NCBI GenBank assembly: GCA_036154955.1
Contig: JAYZWL010000115.1
Span: 1-40,411 of the forward strand
Direction of reading: 5' to 3'
DNA length: 40,411 nucleotides
From: Albimonas sp036154955
Lineage (GTDB): Bacteria; Pseudomonadota; Alphaproteobacteria; Rhodobacterales; Rhodobacteraceae
The position numbers and the translations under genes were made by a program. The notes beneath the pieces were generated by a model that did no database searches, was not told the origin of the DNA, and saw nothing but the letters and a program-made list of their open reading frames with translations. Below, one piece after another: positions 8,694-16,281 of the stretch. The first letter of the stretch is position 1, and each line of letters starts with the position of its first letter.

Positions 8694-9722
8694 TCACATC
8701 CCCTCGGGCGGGATGGCGGCGGCGGGCACCTCCACCCCGATCTCCCGGTAATAGCGCAGGGCTCCGGGATGCAGGGGGGCGTTGATCTCCTTCAACGCGC
8801 TTTCGGGAGTGAAGCTCTTCATCCACTCCGCCGCGCCGTGGAAGGCGTCCAGATGCTCGAAGATCGCCTTGGTCACGGCATAGACCACCTCGTCGGGCAG
8901 GTCCTTGCGCGTGCCGATCCCGACCCAGGAGCCGACGGCCTTCACCGGCGTCTCGTTCACCTGGTTCGCGCCGTAGATGTCGGCCGGGATCTCCTCGATG
9001 GTGCGGCCGGGGATGGCCACCATCTTCTTCAGGTCGCCCTTGCCGAAATTCTCGTCCGGGATCCCGATCAGCCGGATCTCGTCGAGCAGCGCGAACTGCT
9101 GGACCGAGGGGGAGGGCAGCTCCGTCGGCAGGATCGCCACGTCCACATGCCGGTCCTGGAACGCCTGGTTGCCCGAGGTCCAGTCCAGCTTCGCCTGCTC
9201 GTAATCCGCCCCCGGCTTCAGCCCGGCGCTGTCGAGGATCGCCAGCCCCACCGTCGTCGCCGCCCCGCCCGGCGGGCCCAGGAACACGCGCTTGCCGCGG
9301 ATGTCGTCCAGGCTCTCGATCCCCGAATTCGCGTAGGTGATGATGTGATAGGGCCCGAGCGGGAAGTTGACCACCGAGCGGACGTTCTTGAACAGCTCCG
9401 GCGCGTCCTTCATGTCCTTGTACATGGCGATGCCGTTGGACATGTAGTGGTTGATCGCGGGGGCGGAGATGTAGAAATCCACATCCCCCCGCGCCGCGTC
9501 CAGCGTCGAGCGGGTGGAGGTCTGCCCCGCGGTCATGTTCATCCGGTAGGGCGTGTTCTGCTGCACCACGGTCTGCATGGTGGTGGAGAACACGAAGGAC
9601 GAGCTTCCGGGCGCGCCGGTATGCACGCGCAGGTTGGTCTCGGACAGGGCCGGGCCGGCGGCGGCGGCCAGCCCTGCGGCGGCCAGCGCGACCAGCGCCG
9701 CGCGGCGGGGAATGCGGGTCAT
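8694..9722 (-). CDS. TAXI-family TRAP transporter solute-binding protein
   Basis: This is a 342-residue periplasmic binding protein of the TAXI group (TRAP-associated extracytoplasmic immunogenic). It has an N-terminal signal peptide, MTRIPRRAALVALAAAGLAAA then GPALS-ETN, with a twin-Arg pair that is not a full Tat motif. The mature start LRVHTGAPGSSSFVFSTTM and GKRVFLGPPGGAATT (VFLGPPGGA) are typical TAXI segments. Its start overlaps the DUF1254 protein stop by four bases (ATGA). It supplies ligand to the fused permease encoded at 11088-12977. TAXI proteins usually bind carboxylates or amino acids, which agrees with the CoA ligase next door. The ligand is unknown. Confidence 0.9.
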   Translation of the reverse strand: MTRIPRRAALVALAAAGLAAAAGPALSETNLRVHTGAPGSSSFVFSTTMQTVVQQNTPYRMNMTAGQTSTRSTLDAARGDVDFYISAPAINHYMSNGIAMYKDMKDAPELFKNVRSVVNFPLGPYHIITYANSGIESLDDIRGKRVFLGPPGGAATTVGLAILDSAGLKPGADYEQAKLDWTSGNQAFQDRHVDVAILPTELPSPSVQQFALLDEIRLIGIPDENFGKGDLKKMVAIPGRTIEEIPADIYGANQVNETPVKAVGSWVGIGTRKDLPDEVVYAVTKAIFEHLDAFHGAAEWMKSFTPESALKEINAPLHPGALRYYREIGVEVPAAAIPPEGM

Positions 9723-11095
9723 TTCGGGGTCTCCTCCATGTTGGCGGGCTCCGGTTCGGGGGGCGAATGTCTCCCGTCCAGCAGCTCCTTGGCGGGCAGG
9801 TAGCAGCGCAGCACCAGGTCGTAGGGACCGGCGGGCGCGGGCAGCCAGTTGGCCCGGCGGGCGTCGCCGGGGTCGTCATGCGAAAGGTGGATGGTCACGC
9901 CCCCGTCGGGGTCTCGCACGAGGCCCGGCGTGCGGTCGCCGATGGCGTGGCGGCCGATCGGGTTCTCCACGAAGAAGAACTCCCCCTCCGGCGTGGGTTT
10001 GTAGAGCGACAGGGACCAGAACCCCGCCACCGGCAGCGGCCGGTCGCCCGGGATCCGCCAGCGCATCGGGCGTCGCCCGTCCAGCCGCTCCCCCGCCACC
10101 GCGTTGGCGCGGAAATACGTCGCCTCCTCCAGCGGCAGCGCGCCCAGCCCGCCGACGGCGACGGAGGCGCGGATGAAGAAATCCTGCCCGTAGTCGCCCA
10201 GCTTGGCCGGCGGACCCTGCCAGGCGCCCTTCGCCTTGGACCCGTCCCAGCTTCGCGGCCCCTGCGCGCGCTTCAGCCGGGCGCGGGCGCGGGCCACGCC
10301 CTCCTCGATCGCCGCGGCCTCGGCGGCGGAGAAGCGGTCGGGGTCGAACGGTCCCTCCGCCCCCGCCTCCGGCCCGAGGCCCAGCGGCGCGATCCGGCGC
10401 AGGACGCCCGTGTCCATCGCCGGCGGGCGATGCAGCGCCATCAGCCGTTCGGCCTGGGCGAAGAACTCGGGCCAGGGGGCGAGCCGGGTCCCCTCCGCCG
10501 CGTCCGGCGCGGCGTTTTCGGGGGAGGGCGCGGTCTCCAGCGTCATCCCGTCCTGCACGGCGCGGGCGGCGTCCATGTCCTCGGGCCCCGCGGCGAGGAT
10601 CCGGGCCAGCGCCCAGACGATGGGCGTGGGGGCGCGGATCACCGGACCGGAGAGCCCCTCGGTCCCCGCCTCCGGCCCGACCAGCGTGAAGACCCCGCCG
10701 TCCGGTCCCGTGGCGCGGGAGCCGAGGACCGCGAAATTGTTGGTCCACATGTCCATCAGCGCCAGCGACACGTAGCGGTCCCCATGCCGGGGCAGGGCGA
10801 TCCGCGCCGGCCCCCGCCGCAGGTCGATCCAGGCGTCGGTATAGAGCGTGTCGGCGTTGGGGGTGGTGATCTGGCGGGCGCGGTGGTTGAGCAGCTTGCG
10901 CGCGTGCAGCAGCCGGTTCATGCCGCCCGCGTCCGTCGCGCCGACGCCGCGGCCCGCAGCCTCGTCCCCCGCCAGCGTGGCGGCCATGCGCCGCCGGCGC
11001 AGGGTCTCCATCGCGACCAGGGGCGTCAGATAGGTGGTCGCCGCGTCCGCCGCGTCGCGCAGCAGGGCGAGCGGGTCTTGCGCGCCATCATGCAT
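9719..11095 (-). CDS. DUF1254/DUF1214 domain protein inside a TRAP operon
   Basis: This 458-residue protein has an N-terminal DUF1254 region (about 40-170; TTPNADTLYTDAWIDLRRG, MDMWTNNFAVLG) and a C-terminal DUF1214 region (about 330-440; GFWSLSLYKPTPEGEFF, NPIGRHAIGDRTPGL, NWLPAPAGPYDLVLR). Many relatives are exported, but this one has no signal peptide and begins MHDGAQDPLALL. It overlaps the permease stop by eight bases and the TAXI start by four, so it belongs firmly to the transport operon. The biochemical role of these domains is poorly defined. A metabolic or chaperone-like role for the transported compound is only inference. Confidence 0.82.
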   Translation of the reverse strand: MHDGAQDPLALLRDAADAATTYLTPLVAMETLRRRRMAATLAGDEAAGRGVGATDAGGMNRLLHARKLLNHRARQITTPNADTLYTDAWIDLRRGPARIALPRHGDRYVSLALMDMWTNNFAVLGSRATGPDGGVFTLVGPEAGTEGLSGPVIRAPTPIVWALARILAAGPEDMDAARAVQDGMTLETAPSPENAAPDAAEGTRLAPWPEFFAQAERLMALHRPPAMDTGVLRRIAPLGLGPEAGAEGPFDPDRFSAAEAAAIEEGVARARARLKRAQGPRSWDGSKAKGAWQGPPAKLGDYGQDFFIRASVAVGGLGALPLEEATYFRANAVAGERLDGRRPMRWRIPGDRPLPVAGFWSLSLYKPTPEGEFFFVENPIGRHAIGDRTPGLVRDPDGGVTIHLSHDDPGDARRANWLPAPAGPYDLVLRCYLPAKELLDGRHSPPEPEPANMEETPK

Positions 11096-12977
11096 GGGAG
11101 GTCTCCTTCCGTCCGTCCCGGGTCCGCAGCGCCTCGGCCGCCAGCAGGGCCGCGACCAGCGCGAAGCCCGCGAAATCCGCGCCCGTCCCCTTCAGCAGCG
11201 CCAGCACGGCGCCGGCGGCGTAGGCCGCCCGCCAGCCGGGGGTCAGCCGCCCGAGCCCGAAGCCCGCCAGCGCCACGCTCAGCCCCCACAGCACCGCGAC
11301 GATGCGCGCGATCCCCATGGCGAAGTCGCCGGCGTCGAAGCCTTCGATCAGCAGCAGCGACGGGTTGAGCACGAAGAGGAACGGCACGATGAAGCCGATC
11401 ACCGTCAGCCGCATCGCGACCAGGCCCACCTTCATCGGGTTGGCCTCGGCGATGGGCGCCGCCGCGAAGGCGGCCAGCGCCACGGGCGGCGTGATCGCCG
11501 ACAGGACGGCGAAGTAGAGCACGAACATGTGCACCGCGATCCGCGGCGCCCCCATCGCGCCCAGCGCCGGCCCCATCACCAGCACGATGATCAGATAGGC
11601 CGGCAGGGTCGGCATCCCCATGCCGAGCGCGAGGCAGGCCAGCGCGGTGATCGCCAGGCTCAGCACCAGGTTGGAGGAGCCGAGCGCGCCCACCGCCTGC
11701 GCGAAGTTCAGCCCCAGCCCGGTCAGGTTCATCCCCGCCACCACCACGCCGATGGCCCCGACCGCGATCATGATCCGCGCCCCCCCGATGCCGCCGCGGG
11801 CCAGCGCGCGGACCAGTCGCATCGGGTCGGCGCGCAGCTCGGGGTTCAGAAAGCCGGTGGCGATGGCCGCGACGGTGGCCCAGAACCCCGCCATGGCCGG
11901 CGAACGTCCCATCAGCATCACCCCGATCACCGTGGCGATGGGGACCAGGAACATCAGGCTCAGCACCGCGTCCCGCCGGGTCAGGCGGGGCAGCTCCGCC
12001 GCCTCCGTGGTCCCGATCCCGTCGCGCCGCGCCTCCAGCCAGACCGCGGTGAACAGCGCGACCAGATAGGCCAGCGCCGGCACGATGGCGGCGGCGCAGA
12101 CCCACAGGTAAGGCGTGCCGGTGAGCTGGGCGAGCATGAAGGCCACAGCCCCCATCACCGGCGGGATGAACTGGCCCGCGGTCGAGGCCGCCGCCTCCAC
12201 CGCGCCGGCGAATTCCGGGCGGAACCCCTTCTGCTTCATCATCGGAATGGTGAAGGTCCCGGTGCCCGCCACATTGGCCGTGACCGAGCCGGAGATGGAG
12301 CCGAACAGCGCCGAGGCGACGATGGCCGCATGGGCCGGCCCCCCCGCCACCCGCCCCGTGGCGCGCACCGCGATGCGGATCAGGGTCGGGCCGGCGCCGG
12401 TCGCCTCCAGCACCATGCCGAACACGATGTAGATGAACAGCAGCTCGATCACCACGCCGACCGGCATGCCGAACACGCCCTGGTAGCCGAACCACATGCC
12501 CTGCGCGATCTGGTCGAGCGTGAAGCCCGCATGGCCCAGCAGCCCAGGCAGCGCCTCGCCCCACAGGCAATAGGCCAGCACCAGCCCGCCCACGCCCGCC
12601 AGCCCCCAGCCGAATTCGCGGCGGGTCAGCTCCATGCAGGCGATCAGCGCCAGCAGCGCCGCCCACTGGTCGAAGGGGGAGAAGTCGACCAGCATGTTTT
12701 CCATCTGGTCGGCGGAGGCCATGAAGCGCTCGAGCCCCAGCAGGATCGCCCCGACCAGGGCCGCGTCCACCGCCCAGAACAGCGCGGCGAGGCCCGGCCG
12801 CCCCTCCGCCCGCGCCGCCAGCGGCCGGCGCGCCACCACGCAGAGCGCGCAGAGCCCGAAGACCACGGTTCGGTGCAGGGCGGGGTCGAACATGCCCTGC
12901 GACGCGGTCCAGATCGCCTGGATGGCCAGCACGACGCCCAATGCGAGCCCTATCCGGGCCGCCCATGCGACTGACAT
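11088..12977 (-). CDS. TRAP transporter fused permease (4TM/12TM)
   Basis: This is a 629-residue inner-membrane permease fusing the small (DctQ-like) and large (DctM-like) TRAP subunits, the usual partner form for TAXI proteins. Hydrophobic segments occur throughout. The core DctM signature is seen around GSISGSVTANVAGTGTFTIPMM (GSVTANVAGTG) and in GMGMPTLPAYLIIVLV (MPTLPAY). The C-terminal part has further membrane helices and ends RTRDGRKETSHA. ATG 12977 is preceded by the near-perfect Shine-Dalgarno AGGGGAGGAA (12981-12990, minus strand). It drives ion-gradient-dependent uptake of the TAXI ligand and heads the tight four-gene operon. Confidence 0.92.
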   Translation of the reverse strand: MSVAWAARIGLALGVVLAIQAIWTASQGMFDPALHRTVVFGLCALCVVARRPLAARAEGRPGLAALFWAVDAALVGAILLGLERFMASADQMENMLVDFSPFDQWAALLALIACMELTRREFGWGLAGVGGLVLAYCLWGEALPGLLGHAGFTLDQIAQGMWFGYQGVFGMPVGVVIELLFIYIVFGMVLEATGAGPTLIRIAVRATGRVAGGPAHAAIVASALFGSISGSVTANVAGTGTFTIPMMKQKGFRPEFAGAVEAAASTAGQFIPPVMGAVAFMLAQLTGTPYLWVCAAAIVPALAYLVALFTAVWLEARRDGIGTTEAAELPRLTRRDAVLSLMFLVPIATVIGVMLMGRSPAMAGFWATVAAIATGFLNPELRADPMRLVRALARGGIGGARIMIAVGAIGVVVAGMNLTGLGLNFAQAVGALGSSNLVLSLAITALACLALGMGMPTLPAYLIIVLVMGPALGAMGAPRIAVHMFVLYFAVLSAITPPVALAAFAAAPIAEANPMKVGLVAMRLTVIGFIVPFLFVLNPSLLLIEGFDAGDFAMGIARIVAVLWGLSVALAGFGLGRLTPGWRAAYAAGAVLALLKGTGADFAGFALVAALLAAEALRTRDGRKETSHA

Positions 12978-13047
12978 CGATTCCTCCCCTGCGGCCTTCG
13001 GGCCGCCGTTGTGATTTCCGGGACGGAACCACAGGATTTAATCGAGG
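12978..13047 (-). promoter_or_regulatory. Short leader with hairpin next to the Shine-Dalgarno of the TRAP permease
   Basis: On the minus strand GCGGCC-CGAA-GGCCGC (12991-13006) forms a perfect 6-bp hairpin that ends exactly where the AGGGGAGGAA ribosome site begins. The plus-strand reading has a UUCG loop closed by C-G. A low-GC pocket, about 13030-13060, lies at the end of the TetR gene just upstream and could hold a promoter (TTGACC is present, but I see no good -10). The hairpin may tune translation or mark an RNA end. Confidence 0.4.
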
Positions 13048-13803
13048 TCAATTAGTTTGCGAGGGCTCCAGGCCGGGCGTCGGCGCGGGTTCCGAATCCG
13101 CCCCGGCGGGCCGGGGCGCCTCCGCCCCCGGCGCGCGCCCCAGCCAGGCCAGCGCGCCGGGCGACACCGGCGCGTCGAGGATCGCGGCCATGGCGGTGAT
13201 CATTTCGGCGATGCGGAACCGCGCCTCCTCGGCGCTGAAGCCGGGGCCGAGCTGGTCCTGGGCGCGCTCGATCTCCGCCACCTGGAACATCGACAGGTTC
13301 ACCGCCTGCCGGAACCGGCTCTGGATCGCCTCGGGCGGGGCGAAGGGCTGGGCGCGGACGATCTCGGCGCGGATGTCGTCCAGCGACCAGGCCCGCCGCA
13401 CCTTGGCGTAGCGCCGCCAGACGTCGTGATCCACCCGCATCTGCAACAGCAGCCGCGCGGTGAAATGCGGGCCCGGCGTGGCCATGAGCCGGTCGACATT
13501 GGGCTGGATCAGCGCGGTGACGATGGCGGTCGACGTCAGCGGCGCGGTCCCCGCCTCCGCCCGCATCCGGGCCAGCAGGGCGGCGCGCGCGGCGTTCATC
13601 GGCGGCACCCGCTGGTCGAGGATCGCGTCCAGGATCCCGTCGCGGGAGCCGAAATGGTAGTGGATCGCCGACTGGTTCTTCTGTCCGGCGGCGGCGTTGA
13701 TCTGGCGAATCGTGGTCGCGGCGAAGCCCTGCAGCGCGAACAGCCGCTCCGCCGCCAGCAGCAGCCCCTGCTTGGTCTCGATCTTCGCCGGGTCCTGTCG
13801 CAT
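13048..13803 (-). CDS. TetR-family transcriptional regulator
   Basis: This is a 251-residue regulator. The N-terminal HTH spans about residues 8-55, with FAATTIRQINAAAGQKNQSAIHYHFGSRDGILDAIL containing the TetR hallmark YHFGSRDG. The C-terminal ligand-binding domain is longer than average and ends in a Pro/Ala/Glu tail (from about 225). It lies upstream of, and in the same direction as, the TRAP operon (70-bp gap) and diverges from the second acyl-CoA synthetase operon. Such regulators commonly respond to acyl-CoA or the transported acid and repress adjacent genes. The palindrome at 13866-13881 is a good candidate operator. The ligand is unknown. Confidence 0.88.
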   Translation of the reverse strand: MRQDPAKIETKQGLLLAAERLFALQGFAATTIRQINAAAGQKNQSAIHYHFGSRDGILDAILDQRVPPMNAARAALLARMRAEAGTAPLTSTAIVTALIQPNVDRLMATPGPHFTARLLLQMRVDHDVWRRYAKVRRAWSLDDIRAEIVRAQPFAPPEAIQSRFRQAVNLSMFQVAEIERAQDQLGPGFSAEEARFRIAEMITAMAAILDAPVSPGALAWLGRAPGAEAPRPAGADSEPAPTPGLEPSQTN

Positions 13804-13863
13804 CCGTCCTCGCCATATCCGCGCCCCGCGCTGGGGGCTTTCCGATATGCGCGGAAGGGTCGA

Positions 13864-13881
13864 TATAATGCAATAGCATTA
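13864..13881. promoter_or_regulatory. Candidate TetR operator overlapping a TATAAT box
   Basis: TAATGC-AATA-GCATTA (13866-13881) is a perfect 6-bp inverted repeat in the most AT-rich spot of the region. It overlaps a consensus TATAAT on the plus strand (13864-13869). No strong -35 is seen 17 bp upstream. Position and symmetry fit repression by the adjacent TetR protein. Confidence 0.45.
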
Positions 13882-13883
13882 AT

Positions 13884-13919
13884 ATTCGCGCCGCGATCCC
13901 TCCGGACCGCGGCGCGAAT
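13884..13919. promoter_or_regulatory. Strong hairpin with 12-bp perfect arms
   Basis: ATTCGCGCCGCG (13884-13895) and CGCGGCGCGAAT (13908-13919) are perfect reverse complements around a 12-nt loop. If transcription starts from the TATAAT just upstream, this would form in the first bases of the leader RNA of the plus-strand operon. It has no U-tract, so it is not a classical terminator. Confidence 0.5.
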
Positions 13920-14121
13920 GCGCGCCCGTTCGGTCGCCGAAAACGCGGTCCGCGCCCCCGACCGACCCGACGTTGACAGCAAGCCGGCGGCCATGCCAAG
14001 CAAAAACGGTTAACAGTTTTCCGTTTTCGGCGCCGTCGCGGCGCCGGGGCGGGAAGCCGGCGAAAAACACCGGCGGCGGGCCCGAGCGGACCGCGACGGA
14101 CCGGGAAGCCAGGGTGGAGAC

Positions 14122-16281
14122 ATGGCTCAGGATGCAAGCGGCGCGCCCGGGCGGGCGGGCCTCGGCGCGCTGTTCGACGCGCAGGCGGTGGCGGTGCTGG
14201 GCGCCTCCGACGACCCGACCAAATTCTCCGGCCGGCCTTACCAGCTGCTCCGCCGGGGCGGGTTCGCCGGCCGGGTTTACGCGGTGAACCCCACCCGCGA
14301 CGTCGTGCAGGGCGACCCGGCCTGGCCCGACCTCGCGTCGCTGCCCGAGGTCCCCGACCTCGCCGTCATCGGCGTCCCCGCCGCCCGCCTCGCCGACGCG
14401 GTGCGCGACTGCGCCGAGGCCGGGGTGAAGGCCGCGGTGATCTTCGCCGGCGGCCTGGCCGAGACCGGGGACGAGGGCCGCGCGCTGGAGGTCCGCCTCG
14501 CCGCCATCGCCCGCGCCTCCGGCCTGCGCCTGCTCGGCCCCAACTGCATGGGCGCGATGAACCTGCGCAGGCGGCTCTTCGCCAGCTTCTCCAACGCCGC
14601 GGAGGACGCGGCCCCCGACCCGGGCGAAGGGGGGATCGGCGTGGTCTCCCAGTCCGGGGCGCTGGGCAACTTCATGCTGACCCGCGCCATGGACGCCGGC
14701 ATCCCGGTGGAGACCTGGATCACCACCGGCAACGAGGCCGACATCGAGTTCGCCGAGGCGCTGGACGCCCTGCTGGACGATCCCCGCATCCGGGGCGTGG
14801 TCGCCTATCTGGAGGGCGCGCGCGACGGCGCCCGCCTGCGCCGGACCCTGGAACGCGCGCAGGCGTCGGGCGTGCCGGTCGCCATCCTCAAGGTCGGCGC
14901 GACGGAGGAGGGCGGCCGCGCCGTCCGTTCCCACACCGACGCGCTGGTCGGCGACGACGCGGTCTATGACGCGCTGTTCCGCCGGACCGGGACCGTGCGG
15001 GTCCATACGGTCGAGGACCTTTTGGAGATGGGGCGGGTGTTCTCCACCGGCGCGCGGGCCCGGGTCCGGGCGGGGGGGCGGCGGCTGCTGCTCGCCTCCA
15101 TCTCCGGCGGGGTCGGGGTGATCATGGCGGAGGCGGCGGTGCGCGCCGGCCTGACGCTGCCCGCGATCTCGGCCCCCTGCGCGGCGGCGCTGCGGGCGCG
15201 GCTGCCCTTCCTCAGCCCCGCCAATCCGCTGGACGTGACCGGGCAGGGCGGGACCGATTTCGCGCTTCTGTCCGACGCGCTGCGCATGGCGGTGGCCGAT
15301 ACCGGGGCCGACGTCGCGATCTGCTTTCTCGGCCGCGTCGCCCGCAACGCCGACACGGTGGCCGCCTATCTCGACCTGCTGGACCGGCTGGAGGCGGAGG
15401 CGCCGGGCGTGCTGTTCCTGACCTCGGGCATGTTCACGCCGGAGGTGGAGCGCGCCTTCCGCGCCCGCGGCCGGCTGGCCTTCGCCGACCCGTCCCGCGC
15501 CGTGGCCTGCGCCGCGACCCTCGCCGGGCTGGCGGAGAGCTTCGCCGCGCCGGCGCCGCTTCCCGCGCCCGACCTGACCGCGCTCCGCCGCCCCCGCCCG
15601 GCGGAGACGCCGGACGAGGCGGAGGGCTACGCGATGCTCCGCGCCGCGGGCGTGCCGGTCCCCGAATTCCGCGTCGTCAGCTCGGGGCCGGAGGCGGAGG
15701 CGGCGGCCCGGGAATGGGCCGGGGACCGGGGCGGGCGGAGCGTGCCCAAGGTCCTGTCCCCGGACCTCGCCCACAAGTCCGACCTCGGCGGCGTGCGGCT
15801 GGGGGTGACGGGCGAAGGCGCGGCGGAGACCTTCGCCGCGATGCTGGCGCAGGTGGCCGACGCCGCGCCCTCGGCCCGGCTGCGCGGCGCGCTATCCATG
15901 CGCCAGGCGCATGGATTCGAGGAAATCATCATCGGCGCGCGCATCGATCCGCAGCTCGGTCCGGTGGTCATGGCTGGCCTCGGCGGGGTGCTCGCGGAGG
16001 TGCTGGGCGACGTCGCGGTGCGCGAGGCGCCGGTGTCGGAGGCGGGCGCGCGCGCCATGCTGGACGCGCTGCGCGGCGCGCCGCTGCTGACCGGCGCGCG
16101 GGGCCGCCCGCCCCGCGACCTCGCCGCCGCGGCGGCCGCCATCGCCGCGCTGTCGCGCTTCGCCGCCGCCAACGCCCATTGGCTGGCATCCATCGAGATC
16201 AACCCCTTCGCCCTGTTCCCCGCGGGCGAAGGCGGCCTGGCGCTGGATTGCGCCGTCGCGCTGAAGGAGGACCCTGCATGA
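14122..16281 (+). CDS. Acyl-CoA synthetase, ADP-forming, paralogue 2
   Basis: This 719-residue enzyme has the same architecture as the protein at 6582-8690: CoA-binding domain (AVAVLGASDDPTKFSG, about 22-37), phospho-His in RSHTDALVGDDA (H271), and a C-terminal ATP-grasp domain (VPKVLSPDLAHKSDLGGVRLGV, seen as LSPDLAHKSDLGG). It activates a carboxylic acid to its CoA thioester. It is the first gene of a plus-strand operon and overlaps the next gene by four bases (ATGA). Having two such ligases on either side of one TetR gene suggests activation of related acids, or of two stages of one pathway. The substrate is not predictable from sequence. Confidence 0.9.
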   Translation: MAQDASGAPGRAGLGALFDAQAVAVLGASDDPTKFSGRPYQLLRRGGFAGRVYAVNPTRDVVQGDPAWPDLASLPEVPDLAVIGVPAARLADAVRDCAEAGVKAAVIFAGGLAETGDEGRALEVRLAAIARASGLRLLGPNCMGAMNLRRRLFASFSNAAEDAAPDPGEGGIGVVSQSGALGNFMLTRAMDAGIPVETWITTGNEADIEFAEALDALLDDPRIRGVVAYLEGARDGARLRRTLERAQASGVPVAILKVGATEEGGRAVRSHTDALVGDDAVYDALFRRTGTVRVHTVEDLLEMGRVFSTGARARVRAGGRRLLLASISGGVGVIMAEAAVRAGLTLPAISAPCAAALRARLPFLSPANPLDVTGQGGTDFALLSDALRMAVADTGADVAICFLGRVARNADTVAAYLDLLDRLEAEAPGVLFLTSGMFTPEVERAFRARGRLAFADPSRAVACAATLAGLAESFAAPAPLPAPDLTALRRPRPAETPDEAEGYAMLRAAGVPVPEFRVVSSGPEAEAAAREWAGDRGGRSVPKVLSPDLAHKSDLGGVRLGVTGEGAAETFAAMLAQVADAAPSARLRGALSMRQAHGFEEIIIGARIDPQLGPVVMAGLGGVLAEVLGDVAVREAPVSEAGARAMLDALRGAPLLTGARGRPPRDLAAAAAAIAALSRFAAANAHWLASIEINPFALFPAGEGGLALDCAVALKEDPA

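Larger units (their letters stand above)
13804..14121. promoter_or_regulatory. Divergent control region, TetR / acyl-CoA catabolism operon
   Basis: This 318-bp region has no gene. It contains a TATAAT overlapping an AT-rich palindrome (13864-13881), a 12-bp-stem hairpin (13884-13919), an 11-bp inverted repeat CGCCGAAAACG (13935-13945) / CGTTTTCGGCG (14022-14032), a nested AAAACGG/CCGTTTT pair (14003-14027), and a perfect TTGACA at 13973-13978 without a convincing -10. GGTGGAG lies just before ATG 14122. The concentration of symmetric elements is unusual for this window. Confidence 0.55.

Noticed and set aside
6759..9803. 1014-codon plus-strand frame across the CoA ligase and TAXI genes
   Set aside because: Shadow of two well-supported minus-strand genes, with low-complexity His/Arg/Gly composition.
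13973..13978. TTGACA as a complete sigma-70 promoter for the acyl-CoA operon
   Set aside because: The -35 is perfect, but no recognisable -10 hexamer lies 15-19 bp downstream.
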